Program-made: the position numbers and the translations under genes
Origin: an uncultured Bacilli bacterium
GTDB lineage: Bacteria; Bacillota_I; Bacilli_A; RF39; UBA660
Direction: 5' to 3'
Assembly: GCA_944329425.1 (NCBI GenBank)
Contig: CALVIG010000004.1
Location: forward strand, 1 to 59,322
Length of the DNA: 59,322 nt
Notes under the pieces: generated by a model
What the model saw: the letters and a program-made list of their open reading frames with translations, nothing else
Told to the model about the DNA's origin: nothing
Databases searched by the model: none
Part shown: one piece after another, positions 28,085-35,518 of the stretch
How the letters are laid out: each line of letters starts with the position of its first letter
Numbering within the stretch: position 1 is the first letter of the stretch

Positions 28085-29223
28085 CCTATTAGTTTAGCAT
28101 GTAAAACCATTCTTTTTTCATCATCATAGCATGATGATAAAGTAAGTATTTTATCGCTAGTTGTAACCGTAACACCAAAATCATAAATGCTTCTTGATTT
28201 GATAGTTTGTAAAAAAGCATTAAACTTTTCATCATTACTGAAACTAGTTGTTATATAATAGCTTTCTGGTTCTATAGTATATATACTAAATACTTGCCAT
28301 TTCAAATTTCCATTAGGAGTTGCTATCGTTATTATTTGGTTATCTTTGTTTTTATACCAAGAAGGTTTTAAAGTCTTTCTCATTGAGCCAAACATTTCAT
28401 TAGTAACAAGCCCATGAGCATACAAAACGTTATTTTTACTTAAATTATTTATATCATTCCTATAGTCTAAGAACACCCATCCTTTTTTATTGCTTGTTTT
28501 ATCAAATGTATGTTTTAAGTAATAGTCATTATCATTAGTATGTACAAAAGGATAATTTATTTTAGTTCCGTTTACCTTTATCCATCCTACCGTATCAGGA
28601 TTGATGTTTTTTAAGTTATCAAAATTAACTTCCAAAATACTCATATTACCATATATATCATATAAAGTAGGTTCTTTTGTCGTGGTTACTTTATTCTCAT
28701 TAGTAGTAGTTGTAACCGGCTTTTCTTCTAACTCTGCTACCTCATATATAGTATCTAAAACTTCATTTGTTTTTTTATTTTCTAAATACCAATTAATAAG
28801 AATAACCATTAAAATTATTAAGATAAAAGAACATATTGCTATAACAAAAGTCCATATATTTTTTTCAAGCTTTACCTTTTTCTTAGCTTTTTCATTAGCT
28901 TTTACAATTCCATTAATATCAGTTATATCAAGTGTTTTAGTAAAGTCTAATATTTCTATTACCTCTTTACTAGGCATTTTAATGCTTTGTGTAAAATCAA
29001 GTACTTCAATATCTTCTTTTACTGGCTTTATTTCCTTTTTAATTACTGGTTTATTTTTATATCTTTTCTTTAATTCTTTAGAATATATTTTTAAAAACCT
29101 CTTAAACCATCTTTTACTCTTAAGCCACCTAACGTCCTCTATTGATAAATAACTAGAGCTTAAACAATCGAGTAAGCTTTGTTCTTCAGAAGAAAAAACA
29201 TCATTAGCATCTTTTTTATTCAT
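28081..29223 (-). CDS. Class B sortase with long cytoplasmic N-terminal region
   Basis: A 380-residue sortase. A cytoplasmic part of about 122 residues, unusually long for this family, is followed by one membrane segment (about 123-147), a Thr-rich linker (TTTTNENKVTTTKEP) and the class B sortase domain (about 190-380). Catalytic residues: His270 (YAHGL), Cys365 (LSSCYD), Arg371 (KRMVLHA). The cytoplasmic part contains a short repeat, IEVLDFTQSI (72-81) and IEILDFTKTL (89-98). GGGAGAA precedes the ATG. It sits between two cohesin-like genes with NPSTS signals, so those are its likely substrates. Confidence 0.93.
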   Translation of the reverse strand: MNKKDANDVFSSEEQSLLDCLSSSYLSIEDVRWLKSKRWFKRFLKIYSKELKKRYKNKPVIKKEIKPVKEDIEVLDFTQSIKMPSKEVIEILDFTKTLDITDINGIVKANEKAKKKVKLEKNIWTFVIAICSFILIILMVILINWYLENKKTNEVLDTIYEVAELEEKPVTTTTNENKVTTTKEPTLYDIYGNMSILEVNFDNLKNINPDTVGWIKVNGTKINYPFVHTNDNDYYLKHTFDKTSNKKGWVFLDYRNDINNLSKNNVLYAHGLVTNEMFGSMRKTLKPSWYKNKDNQIITIATPNGNLKWQVFSIYTIEPESYYITTSFSNDEKFNAFLQTIKSRSIYDFGVTVTTSDKILTLSSCYDDEKRMVLHAKLIG

Positions 29224-29275
29224 AATTATGTTCTCCCTTCTTTATTCTACAAATAATAATACCATTATAAATAAA

Positions 29276-29300
29276 AAATATCTAGATATTCTAGATATTT
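29276..29300 (-). terminator. Terminator of cohesin-like gene B
   Basis: Identical in sequence and position to the terminator at 24911-24935, with the stop codon in the stem. Confidence 0.85.
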
Positions 29301-29949
29301 ATTTACTTAACTTTTTTAATCTTCTTACGCCAACTATTACTCCTGTTAAAACAATTAACGTAACCAAACCAATAATTACTATGTTTACATCACTTGTACT
29401 TGGATTTTTTATTTCATTTTGTGTACCATTAGTTGTTTGGCCTGCTTCTTCATTGGCATTTGTATTTTGATTATTATTAGTTTCTTCATTTACTTCTTTT
29501 TTATTTACAAAAGTTAGTTTTTTCGTTACATTTCCGGCAGATTTTTCTACTCCATCCACGTTTCCTAGCATAATATCATTTACACTTAGTGTTATTTCTT
29601 GACTTTCTCCTACCGTTATTCCTTCTTTTATTTTTACCTTCATTGTTACTATATTAAACGTACCAGTTTTTTCAACGTCTGTATATAACTGTATATCTCC
29701 GTTTTCGGCATCTCCTTCCCATATATCTGATGCCGTTGGTATTATTTCAAACGTCTGATCTTCTGTGTTTAAACTTCCTGATACACTTATTATTTCTTCG
29801 TCCGTTGTTGCCTTTAACGTACACACTGCTTCTTCTTGAACGTTATACGTTTGTTTATCACATGCTATTTCTACTTTACTTGCAGCCTTGATGTTTAATG
29901 GCATAATTGCCATTAATCCTATTATCATTAAACTACATATCTTCTTCAT
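29299..29949 (-). CDS. Cohesin-like cell-wall protein with NPSTS sorting signal, copy B
   Basis: A 216-residue protein identical to copy A except for one residue in the C-terminal tail (LSK instead of LGK). Same layout: signal peptide, cohesin-like beta domain, Asn/Glu/Thr linker, NPSTS, membrane stretch and basic tail. It lies 13 nt after the LRR-dockerin B stop and about 75 nt upstream of the class B sortase gene, so the three genes probably form the original unit: LRR-dockerin, cohesin, sortase. The protein is expected to be cut at NPST-S and linked to peptidoglycan; this is inference from class B sortase biology. Confidence 0.75.
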   Translation of the reverse strand: MKKICSLMIIGLMAIMPLNIKAASKVEIACDKQTYNVQEEAVCTLKATTDEEIISVSGSLNTEDQTFEIIPTASDIWEGDAENGDIQLYTDVEKTGTFNIVTMKVKIKEGITVGESQEITLSVNDIMLGNVDGVEKSAGNVTKKLTFVNKKEVNEETNNNQNTNANEEAGQTTNGTQNEIKNPSTSDVNIVIIGLVTLIVLTGVIVGVRRLKKLSK

Positions 29950-29962
29950 CTTTTCACCCTTT

Positions 29963-32509
29963 CTATAACTCATTTATTTTTCCTTTAACATACCTATATA
30001 ACAATGATACATCCATTATTGTTATTTTACCATCATTATTTATATCACTTATTAAAAGTGTTTCTTGGTCTGTTATTATGCTTCTTTTCTTTATGTGTCT
30101 ATATAACATAGACACATCTATTATCGTTATTTTATCATCATTGTTTATATCACCTTTTAACCTTGATGATACCGTATATGTTTTTATTACTTCACTACCA
30201 TACTTAATATACAACTTACCATTACTATACTCTTTTGCTGCGTTTGTTACTTTAATATTATCTAAATCAAACGTTTCATCTTTTCCTATTCTTATATTAT
30301 CCTTACTTAAATCATACTTACTTGATGATACACTTACTATTTTGTATGATTCCATAACCGTATTGCCATACTTTATTTCCAAAGTATTATCATTCACCAC
30401 CGTTGTTAAATTAACTAGTTTTATGTTACTTAAAGAAAAACTATTTGTTCCAACATAAATATACTCTTTACTTAAATCATAAGTAGTCGATGAATAACTT
30501 AATAACTTATAACTATCTAATGTTTCACCATTGTACTTTATGTTTAAAATATTATCATTTACCTCTAAAGTACAATTTATACAATTTATCTTGGTTTTAT
30601 CAAACACATTTGTTCCAACATAAATATACTCTTTACTCATATCATACTTACTTGATGATACACTTACTATTTTATATTCTTCTACAACAACATCTCCATC
30701 CATTACTTTAAAGATACTATTTTCTATCTTTCCAGTTCCATTTTCAACCGTTATATTTTTCATTATAGTGCTACTATCGGTATCATTCTTAGTATAAATA
30801 TATTTATCCTCTTTATTTATCTCATATTTATCAGACTTTATATCAAACACCTTTATGGTTCCTTCTACTACTAAATCTTCAGAATTACTTAAGGATGAAG
30901 ATTTAATTCCTTTTAGTGTTGCTTTTAGAGAAGTCGTTCCACTTTTAAGTCCTTTTATTGTTCCATCTTCATAAGTTGCAATATCACTATCTTCCATTTC
31001 ATACGTAATTGGAAATTGCTCTGGTAATTTTATATTACCAACACTATTACCTTCCACAACAGTTCCTTTAATTAGTCTATATTCTCCAAGTGATAATGGA
31101 TTGTTATACAATTCCAAACGTTTTAAGGAGGTATTCTTACTTACGTCTATACTACTTAAATTATTACTACTCAAATCTAAAGATGTTAAGGAGGTATTCT
31201 TACTTACGTCTATACTACTTATGTTATTAGAATTCAAATCCAAAGATGTTAAGGAGGTATTGTTATTTAAGTCTATGCTAATTAAATTATTACTACTCAA
31301 ATACAAATACGTTAATGCTGTATTGTTACTTAAGTCTATACTACTTATGTTATTAAGCCTCAAATCCAAATATGTTAATGCAGTATTGGTGCTTACATCT
31401 ATACTGCTTAAGTTACTAGACCTCAAATACAAATACGTTAATGCTGTATTCTTACTTACGTCTATACTACTTAAATTATTATTACTCAAATACAAAGTTG
31501 TTAATGCCGTATTGTTACTTACGTCTATACTACTTATGTTGTTATATCCCAAATACAAAAATGTTAATGCGGTATTCTTACTTAAGTCTATACTACTTAT
31601 GTTATTATATCTCAAATCCAAAGTTGTTAATGCGGTATTGTTATTTACATCTATGCTGCTTAAGTTATTAGAGTACAAATTCAAATATGTTAATGCTGTA
31701 TTCTTACTTACGTCTATACTACTTAAATTATTATTACTCAAATACAAAAATGTTAATGCGGTATTCTTACTTAAGTCTATACTACTTATGTTATTATATC
31801 TCAAATCCAAAGTTGTTAATGCGGTATTGTTATTTACATCTATGCTGCTTAAGTTATTAGAGTACAAATTCAAACGTGTTAATGCGGTATTCTTACTTAA
31901 GTCTATTTCACTTAAATTATTATTACTCAAATACAAAGTTGTTAATGCCGTATTGTTACTTACGTCTATACTACTTATGTTGTTATATCCCAAATTCAAA
32001 TATGTTAATGCTGTATTCTTACTTACGTCTATACTACTTAAATTATTATTACTCAAATACAAAGTTGTTAATGCCGTATTGTTACTTACGTCTATACTGC
32101 TTAGATTATTATAATACAAATCCAAAGATTTTAAAGCGGTTAATTTTTCCAATCCTTTTGAACTTATTATTTTTTCATTAGATGGTTTACCATAGCCACT
32201 ATAACTAATACTTGTTATAGTGCTTAACTGCTCATCCGTTAGGTTTGTTGTGTATGGTAGGCTTGTATTATTTTCTTTGTTATATGCATCCAATACTGCT
32301 TTATAAAATATCTCATCATCAAATGCTTTATTAGCAGGTGCTCCTTTATTTATTACGCTTGCTATCATACTATTTATCTTCGTCGGATTTGTTAAATTAA
32401 TGTATATAAAAGCTGAGGTAAATATCATTAAGAACATTATGGTTAATAATACTACTTTTCTTTTATTCTTTGTTATTAAACTTATTATTTTATTCATTCT
32501 TTTTTTCAT
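29963..32509 (-). CDS. LRR surface protein with C-terminal dockerin, copy B
   Basis: An 848-residue paralogue of the protein at 25598-27703. Signal or anchor segment at about 18-38, then 17 leucine-rich repeats of 21 residues (about 123-479, the last a cap), an Ig-like segment, four tandem modules of about 55-60 residues and a two-loop type I dockerin (about 786-848). It is longer than copy A by exactly 147 residues, or seven repeats. The part after the array appears identical to copy A, whereas the cap before it differs (for example SISYSGYGK against SISYDDLFK). LRR surfaces typically bind proteins or glycans; the ligand is unknown. Confidence 0.9.
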   Translation of the reverse strand: MKKRMNKIISLITKNKRKVVLLTIMFLMIFTSAFIYINLTNPTKINSMIASVINKGAPANKAFDDEIFYKAVLDAYNKENNTSLPYTTNLTDEQLSTITSISYSGYGKPSNEKIISSKGLEKLTALKSLDLYYNNLSSIDVSNNTALTTLYLSNNNLSSIDVSKNTALTYLNLGYNNISSIDVSNNTALTTLYLSNNNLSEIDLSKNTALTRLNLYSNNLSSIDVNNNTALTTLDLRYNNISSIDLSKNTALTFLYLSNNNLSSIDVSKNTALTYLNLYSNNLSSIDVNNNTALTTLDLRYNNISSIDLSKNTALTFLYLGYNNISSIDVSNNTALTTLYLSNNNLSSIDVSKNTALTYLYLRSSNLSSIDVSTNTALTYLDLRLNNISSIDLSNNTALTYLYLSSNNLISIDLNNNTSLTSLDLNSNNISSIDVSKNTSLTSLDLSSNNLSSIDVSKNTSLKRLELYNNPLSLGEYRLIKGTVVEGNSVGNIKLPEQFPITYEMEDSDIATYEDGTIKGLKSGTTSLKATLKGIKSSSLSNSEDLVVEGTIKVFDIKSDKYEINKEDKYIYTKNDTDSSTIMKNITVENGTGKIENSIFKVMDGDVVVEEYKIVSVSSSKYDMSKEYIYVGTNVFDKTKINCINCTLEVNDNILNIKYNGETLDSYKLLSYSSTTYDLSKEYIYVGTNSFSLSNIKLVNLTTVVNDNTLEIKYGNTVMESYKIVSVSSSKYDLSKDNIRIGKDETFDLDNIKVTNAAKEYSNGKLYIKYGSEVIKTYTVSSRLKGDINNDDKITIIDVSMLYRHIKKRSIITDQETLLISDINNDGKITIMDVSLLYRYVKGKINEL
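31073..32142 (-). repeat. LRR array B: seventeen 63-bp repeats
   Basis: Sixteen full 63-bp repeats plus a divergent cap. A larger duplication is visible inside: the roughly 130 bp starting at 31561 recur at 31750, a shift of 189 bp or exactly three repeats, apparently without change. Confidence 0.9.
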
Positions 32510-32568
32510 ATTATATACTCACCACTCTATAATTATTGATAACTAATACTGCTCACTACCTTAAGTTT

Positions 32569-32598
32569 ATAGTATCATTAATAATAATTAATGGTCAA
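32569..32598 (-). promoter_or_regulatory. Predicted promoter of LRR-dockerin gene B
   Basis: Minus-strand TTGACC (32598-32593), 18-nt spacer, TACTAT (32574-32569), the same arrangement as in copy A. Confidence 0.55.
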
Positions 32599-32644
32599 TA
32601 TTTTGGCTTTTCCTGTGGATAATTTTGTGTCAATTTTTGTAAAA

Positions 32645-32668
32645 CAAAAAAACACCTTAAAAGGTGTT
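32645..32668 (-). terminator. Terminator of the Bax-inhibitor-like gene
   Basis: Minus-strand stem AACACCTT/AAGGTGTT (arms 32668-32661 and 32658-32651) followed by seven T. A near-copy is at 27839-27862 as part of the duplication. Confidence 0.85.
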
Positions 32669-33338
32669 AATCTCTACTTTTTCCAAACAAGTTAAGTAAG
32701 CTTAAGAATATGTTAATAAAGTCTAAATACAAATCTAGTGCACCATATATTGCCATTTTACCTAACTCTCGTTCATCAGATGAATAATAATTATACATTG
32801 CCTTTAATGCTTGCATATCCCAAGCGGTAAGTCCCAAGAATATTACCACTGACACTATTGATATAAATATGTTAAATGATTCATTACCAACAAAAATGTT
32901 TATAAGTGACATTACAACTATTGCTAGTAAGGCAAATATAAGTATTTTACCTAAAGATGATAAATCTTGCTTTGTTATGTATCCATATAACGCTAGTAAA
33001 CCAAACATTACCGCTGCTGATAAAAATACCAAGCCAACACTTTCAATTTTATATACTAAGAAAATTGATGATAACGTAAGTCCACTTATAGCGGAATATG
33101 CAATAAATAAAATTTTAGCAACCAGTGGTGATACTTTATTTCTTAAAGCGCTAAAAGCTATTACAACGATTAGTTCAATAATAAGTATCAAGTTAAAGCT
33201 TGAATAAACCATTCGTATCATTGCTGGAGTAACAGAAGTGTAATAAGCAACGCCTCCTGATATTAAAAGTCCTATGAACATCCATAGGTAAACCTTGGAA
33301 AAAAATTTTGATATTCCGTTTTCACTATTTATAACCAT
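32667..33338 (-). CDS. Bax inhibitor-1/YccA family membrane protein
   Basis: A 223-residue integral membrane protein with about seven helices. Family features: the N-terminal KVYLWMFIGLLISGGVAYY, AYSAISGLTLSSIF in the middle and the C-terminal ALDLYLDFINIFLSLLNLFG. Related proteins in bacteria are proposed calcium leak channels or protease modulators. AGGAGG lies just upstream of the ATG. It is the gene whose 3' end was copied into the duplicated block. Confidence 0.93.
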   Translation of the reverse strand: MVINSENGISKFFSKVYLWMFIGLLISGGVAYYTSVTPAMIRMVYSSFNLILIIELIVVIAFSALRNKVSPLVAKILFIAYSAISGLTLSSIFLVYKIESVGLVFLSAAVMFGLLALYGYITKQDLSSLGKILIFALLAIVVMSLINIFVGNESFNIFISIVSVVIFLGLTAWDMQALKAMYNYYSSDERELGKMAIYGALDLYLDFINIFLSLLNLFGKSRD

Positions 33339-33399
33339 AAAATCCTCCTAATAATTATATTATATCATCCAATTATTAAAAAATTATTAAAATAAACAA

Positions 33400-33421
33400 A
33401 AAAAGCTAAAATATTTAGCTT
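33400..33421 (-). terminator. Terminator of spo0A
   Basis: Minus-strand stem AAGCTAAA/TTTAGCTT with a 3-nt loop and a following T-run. The spo0A stop codon is in the stem. Confidence 0.85.
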
Positions 33422-34200
33422 GTTTGCTTTGCATTATTAAATTCCAACCTTAATTTATCAGAAACGGTCACAATAAACTCACTATTAGTTGGTTTTGCTC
33501 TATCATAATCGACGCTATGACCAAAGATTTCTTCCATTAAATCAATATCACCACGGTTCCAGCTAACTTCAATAGCATGTCTTATCGCTCTTTCTACTCT
33601 AGATACGGTTGTATCAAATCTATTTGCAATTTCTGGATATAATTCTTTAGTGATTGCACCAACTATATCTGGTTTTTCATACATTAAAATTACGCCTTCT
33701 CTGATATACTGATAACCCTTTATATGGGATGGTACTCCAAGTCCATGTAACAACTTAGTTACCGAGATTTCCAAGTTATTGTGATACACGTTTATTTTAC
33801 TATCCTTGGATGGCACAAAGTTTACTGCATCAAGAATCTTATTTTCTAAATCACTCATATCAAATGGCTTTAATATAAAATGTTTGGGATTATATTTAGA
33901 TACTCTAGCGATCGTTTCATCAGCATTAAAAGAAGTTCCTATCACAACCGGTTTTTCTATTCCTTTTTTCTTAAGTTCTTCTAATACGTATATACCATCT
34001 TTTTTTGGCATTATTAAATCCAAAAGTAAAACATCAAAATTATCCTTGTTTTCTTCTATTTTCTTAACCGCGTCCAATCCGTTATAAGCCTCATTCACAA
34101 TGTTTATCTTTTTATGATCTTCAAAATAATCTTTAAGCATTCCAACCAAACTTTCGTTATCATCTACAACCATTAATCTTATTTGTTTTTCTTCTTTCAT
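33415..34200 (-). CDS. spo0A: Sporulation response regulator Spo0A
   Basis: A 261-residue protein with an N-terminal receiver domain (about 1-125) and the Spo0A-specific C-terminal DNA-binding domain. The phospho-acceptor aspartate is in LLLDLIMPKKDG and the conserved lysine in ILKPFD. The DNA-binding part contains LLHGLGVPSHIKGYQYIREG, SRVERAIRHAIEVSWNRG and AKPTNSEFI, which are diagnostic of Spo0A. It is the master regulator of entry into sporulation. The usual upstream neighbour spoIVB is missing; an unknown gene at 34324 precedes it instead. Confidence 0.96.
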   Translation of the reverse strand: MKEEKQIRLMVVDDNESLVGMLKDYFEDHKKINIVNEAYNGLDAVKKIEENKDNFDVLLLDLIMPKKDGIYVLEELKKKGIEKPVVIGTSFNADETIARVSKYNPKHFILKPFDMSDLENKILDAVNFVPSKDSKINVYHNNLEISVTKLLHGLGVPSHIKGYQYIREGVILMYEKPDIVGAITKELYPEIANRFDTTVSRVERAIRHAIEVSWNRGDIDLMEEIFGHSVDYDRAKPTNSEFIVTVSDKLRLEFNNAKQTS

Positions 34201-34274
34201 TATATGTCCTCCTTGTCAAACTATTAGGTATTATATTACACGGTTTTTAATTAAATTATCAAACATTGTCGAAT

Positions 34275-34310
34275 AAAAAAAGAATGTAATACTACATCCT
34301 TAAAAATTAT
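34275..34310 (-). terminator. Terminator downstream of the unknown gene before spo0A
   Basis: Minus-strand stem GGATGTA/TACATTC with a 4-nt loop and one G-T pair, followed by seven T. This suggests that spo0A is transcribed separately. Confidence 0.7.
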
Positions 34311-34323
34311 TCTACTTTTTATT

Positions 34324-34716
34324 TTATGCTGCTTTTGAATCTGGATTTGAGCCGCCTTCTGCCGGGCTTTTATAATGTCCATCGGTCTTTATTAGTGATC
34401 TACCTTTACCATTACCAGAATCTTGATAAATATCATTATCAATTATATTCTCCATTTGGTTAATTGATAAAGATTCATTATCATTAGTCTTGCTTGGCTT
34501 AATTTCAAAATACTCTTTAAACAAATCATCTATAGCCGAGCTAACACCATCGTCCTGAACCACATGTTTTTCATCAGAAAGTATTTTTTTAAATTCGCTT
34601 TTCTTAATATAATCACTAACCAACTTTTTAATTGTTAAAGTAAGACGTATATCCAGCAAAGCATCAATAAGCTTACTTCTATCCGGTTGTTTTGGAAATT
34701 CAATAATTTCTGCCAT
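34324..34716 (-). CDS. Hypothetical protein next to spo0A
   Basis: A 130-residue hydrophilic protein that I do not recognise. It begins MAEIIEFPKQPDRSK, has a predicted helical N-terminal half and an apparently disordered, Gly/Ser/Asn-rich C-terminus ending in EGGSNPDSKAA. No membrane segment, cysteines or known motif. A ribosome-binding site (GGAAG) precedes the ATG and a terminator follows, so it is a plausible single-gene unit. Its position before spo0A is the only functional hint. Confidence 0.7.
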   Translation of the reverse strand: MAEIIEFPKQPDRSKLIDALLDIRLTLTIKKLVSDYIKKSEFKKILSDEKHVVQDDGVSSAIDDLFKEYFEIKPSKTNDNESLSINQMENIIDNDIYQDSGNGKGRSLIKTDGHYKSPAEGGSNPDSKAA

Positions 34717-34810
34717 ATTTATACTTCCCTTCCTAGTCTTACATTTTTAGCATAGCACAATTTTAACAGAAAAGAAAAGAATAATTTGTTGAAAAACATT
34801 ATCCTTTACA

Positions 34811-35518
34811 CTATTTTATACAATTTATTATTTGTTGTAGTTCTTTTTCGTCCACTGATGAACTTCCTATTAGATAACCATCTAATTTTTCACTTTTAAT
34901 ATTACTTATGTTGTTTGAAGTAACTGAACCACCATAAAGCAGTTTATAATTTCTTATACCATAATAATCCACTATTTTCTTTATATACGTAATAGTATCA
35001 TCTATTTCTTTTTTAGTTAAAGCGGTTTTACCACCGATTAAATATTCTGGTTCATATGCAATAAATATTTCCTGCGAATCATCTAGTTTTACGTTTTCTA
35101 AAGCGGTATCAAGCTGTTTTTTTATGACTTCTGGTGTTCTCATAAGTTCTCTATCAAGTCTAGTTTCTCCCACGCATAAAATAGGTGTCATTGAATTTCT
35201 TAAAATTGCTTTTATTTTTGCGTTAATCGCCTTATTATCATCATACTTTCTTCTTTCACTATGACCAACTAATGAGTATTTAACTCCTATTAAAGATAAA
35301 TCGTAAGCGGATACTTCTCCAGTATAAGAACCTTTATCTTCATAAAAAGCATCTTGTGACCCCAATTTGTATCTAGAAAAGACGTCATAGTTCAAATAAT
35401 TTGGACAAATTATTAAATCTATACCAGAAGTATCAATTGTGTCTATTTTTTTTCTCAAAACCTTAGATTCATCCCTAGTCAAATACATCTTATGGTTACA
35501 AACTATTATTTTTTTCAC
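34811..35518 (-). CDS. tpiA: Triosephosphate isomerase (divergent)
   Basis: A 235-residue TIM barrel. The catalytic residues are present: Lys in CNHKM, His in GHSERR and Glu in AYEPEYLIG. Loop 6 reads EPEYLIGGKTA instead of the common EPVWAIGTGKTA, and the phosphate motif near the end is IGSSSV instead of GGASL. About 15 residues shorter than typical. The start is GTG with GGGTGAT upstream, and it overlaps the glycosyltransferase stop by 4 nt (GTGA). It interconverts DHAP and G3P; pgk and gap lie nearby. Confidence 0.88.
   Translation of the reverse strand: MKKIIVCNHKMYLTRDESKVLRKKIDTIDTSGIDLIICPNYLNYDVFSRYKLGSQDAFYEDKGSYTGEVSAYDLSLIGVKYSLVGHSERRKYDDNKAINAKIKAILRNSMTPILCVGETRLDRELMRTPEVIKKQLDTALENVKLDDSQEIFIAYEPEYLIGGKTALTKKEIDDTITYIKKIVDYYGIRNYKLLYGGSVTSNNISNIKSEKLDGYLIGSSSVDEKELQQIINCIK

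Larger units (their letters stand above)
29251..32706 (-). repeat. Duplicated block, copy B (parental location)
   Basis: Homologous to 24886-27900. This copy joins smoothly to the intact Bax-inhibitor-like gene at 32667-33338, of which copy A carries only the 3' end, so B is the probable parental location. It has seven more LRR units than A. Confidence 0.93.

Noticed and set aside
31101-32114. Long plus-strand open frame (337 codons) opposite LRR array B, and similar ones opposite array A and the dockerin region
   Set aside because: It is the antisense of a 63-bp in-frame repeat, which keeps stops out of other frames as well. It has no ribosome-binding site and encodes a repetitive Leu/Lys string.
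26708-32142. Regularly spaced repeats that could suggest a CRISPR array
   Set aside because: The 63-bp units are contiguous coding repeats with no unique spacers, and no cas genes are nearby.
24886-32706. Transposon or prophage origin for the duplicated block
   Set aside because: No transposase, integrase, terminal inverted repeats or target-site duplications were seen; the ends look like a simple segmental copy.
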